From positions 21,614,001-21,678,000 of the forward strand of contig NW_024466599.1 of the NCBI RefSeq assembly GCF_017591425.1: a DNA stretch of 64,000 bases. Reading direction: 5' to 3'. This document shows positions 62,946 to 64,000 of this stretch, one piece after another. The DNA is from Ochotona curzoniae. Its lineage: Eukaryota; Chordata; Mammalia; Lagomorpha; Ochotonidae. Position numbers and translations under genes: made by a program. Every line of letters begins with the position of its first letter. Positions within the stretch are counted from its first letter, which is position 1. Under the pieces are notes generated by a model, which did no database searches, was not told where the DNA came from, and saw only the letters and a list, made by a program, of their open reading frames with translations.

Positions 62946-64000
62946 GCCAAAAAGTAAGAGTTTTCTTTATAACCTATATGAAAAAGCAGCACCGAAGAGA
63001 ATGAGTTTGGAGCACACATCTGTGTGACTGTGTCAATGTGAATACCAGGGTGAGAATCCGAAAGTGAGTGGAGCAGAGAGAAGCAGGATCAACAGAGCTG
63101 CAGCTGCAGCCCCAGGAATGCTCTGACCTTCCCCCTATGTGGGCTGCATTCCAGGACAGGTGAGGTGGGCAGGGAGTCACGGGCAAGCCCTGAGTCTTGA
63201 CTGAGGGAGTAGGCAGAGTTCCAGGGAAAGTCAGAGGGAGAGAGCCCCTAGGTTAAAGAGCGGTAAGCAGGGTGGCCTGTCTGCCAGCCATAACAATCAA
63301 ATCATTCAGAAAGCCTCTGGCCTGAATTCTCCCCCAGGCAATGCCATCTGAAAACTTCCTGACTTCAGTTCTCAATAGGAAGCTAGAGCTCTGGGAGATG
63401 AAGCTTAATGATGAAGTTCAGGAGGTTGGCAGCAGCTTCTGGTTAAGGATTACACTACGGAGGAGACAGAGAGGGTGGCTTAAAGAACAGGGGCCCACAG
63501 TCACATGACTTAGGAGCCTATCACCCCTGCTCCCTCAGGCCCTTGGGAGCCAGTTGGACCCAGATGTGGCATCTCTTGGAGGCAGATATGTGATCATTAA
63601 CCATGGAGACACCATCCCTGTGCATCTCTGGTCTACAGGTGTGACTGGGTCAGGACCCTGTTAGGTCCTGAACCATGGGCTTAGGAGCTGAGTTGACCCA
63701 GGACCACCCAAGGGCACAGCACTGCCTGAGGGACTGTTCCCTCAAAGGTCCTGGCCATTCTGTTTCTCAGGTCCCTCAGGGCTTATTCAGTGGGTCTCCA
63801 TATTAACCCCAGAGGTCTGGCCCCCTTTCAGTCTAACAACTTGGATGCAGCCCAATGTCATCTCGCAGACACAACTCTATCAAAGAAGATGGCAAGGGGC
63901 AAACTTCCACTCCACATCCCCACACCTGTTTGCTAGCTAAATCAATTGTGCCCAGGCTTTGTAGGAGCTTAATGAGCTAACCTTCAGCTGCCTTTCAACA
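62946..64000. other. Intergenic, unassigned
   Basis: No gene, CpG island or clear repeat seen up to the window edge. Confidence 0.6.

Noticed and set aside
1..64000. A new multi-gene system or mobile genetic island
   Set aside because: The only supported gene is a complete, ordinary calpain. All other structure fits introns, intergenic DNA and old retrotransposons.
50523..64000. Exons of GALNT14, the expected upstream neighbour
   Set aside because: No segment gave a recognisable GalNAc-transferase peptide flanked by splice sites. In human the gene lies well beyond this distance.

Overview
The window is nuclear DNA from a mammal, most likely a lagomorph and probably a pika (Ochotona). The evidence is dense tRNA-derived C-type SINEs of the lagomorph family, with tails of the form ctgactttccaataaaaata, together with old L1, L2, MIR and MER5-type repeats and a gene made of many small exons with GT-AG introns. 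The genus is an inference from SINE style; lagomorph is better supported.

Only one protein-coding gene can be supported: CAPN13 (calpain 13), on the minus strand. All 20 coding exons can be placed, from the ATG at 50489 to the TGA ending at 4772. Every junction is GT-AG, every phase agrees, and the exons sum to 1,995 nt (664 residues plus stop), close to the roughly 669 residues known for human CAPN13. The catalytic triad is intact (Cys93, His249, Asn273 in this model). The calpain order is complete: a short N-terminus, the two-part cysteine-protease core (exons 1-8), the C2-like/CBSW domain (about exons 9-13) and the penta-EF-hand domain (about exons 13-20). The EF-hand loops are degenerate; loop 2 is the closest to a Ca2+ site and even it has Lys at position 3.

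Layout, low to high coordinates. 1-2290: a mosaic of L1 fragments in both orientations. 2290-4750: unassigned sequence and one SINE. 4750-50525: CAPN13, 3' end to 5' end. Its larger introns carry SINEs (intron 3 also a young SINE with target-site duplication inside an old L1), MIR, L2 and MER5A fragments, and some AT-rich or CpG-retaining stretches that look like constrained non-coding DNA. 50526-64000: sequence upstream of the first coding exon, holding L1 fragments in both orientations, SINEs, a degenerate ~60-68 bp tandem repeat near 61.46-61.74 kb, and a CpG-retaining segment near 59.0-59.7 kb that is a candidate regulatory element. The 5' non-coding exon(s), promoter and poly(A) site could not be located with confidence. 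In other placental mammals the CAPN13 neighbours are LCLAT1 and GALNT14; no part of either was seen.

The window holds no operon, CRISPR array, phage, defence locus or other novel genetic system. What merits checking is non-coding: a strong splice donor 22 nt after the CAPN13 stop codon, a tandem acceptor at exon 11, inverted SINE pairs, a duplicated hairpin-bearing segment flanking exon 9, several short tandem duplications, a perfect 12-bp inverted repeat, and three candidate conserved elements.
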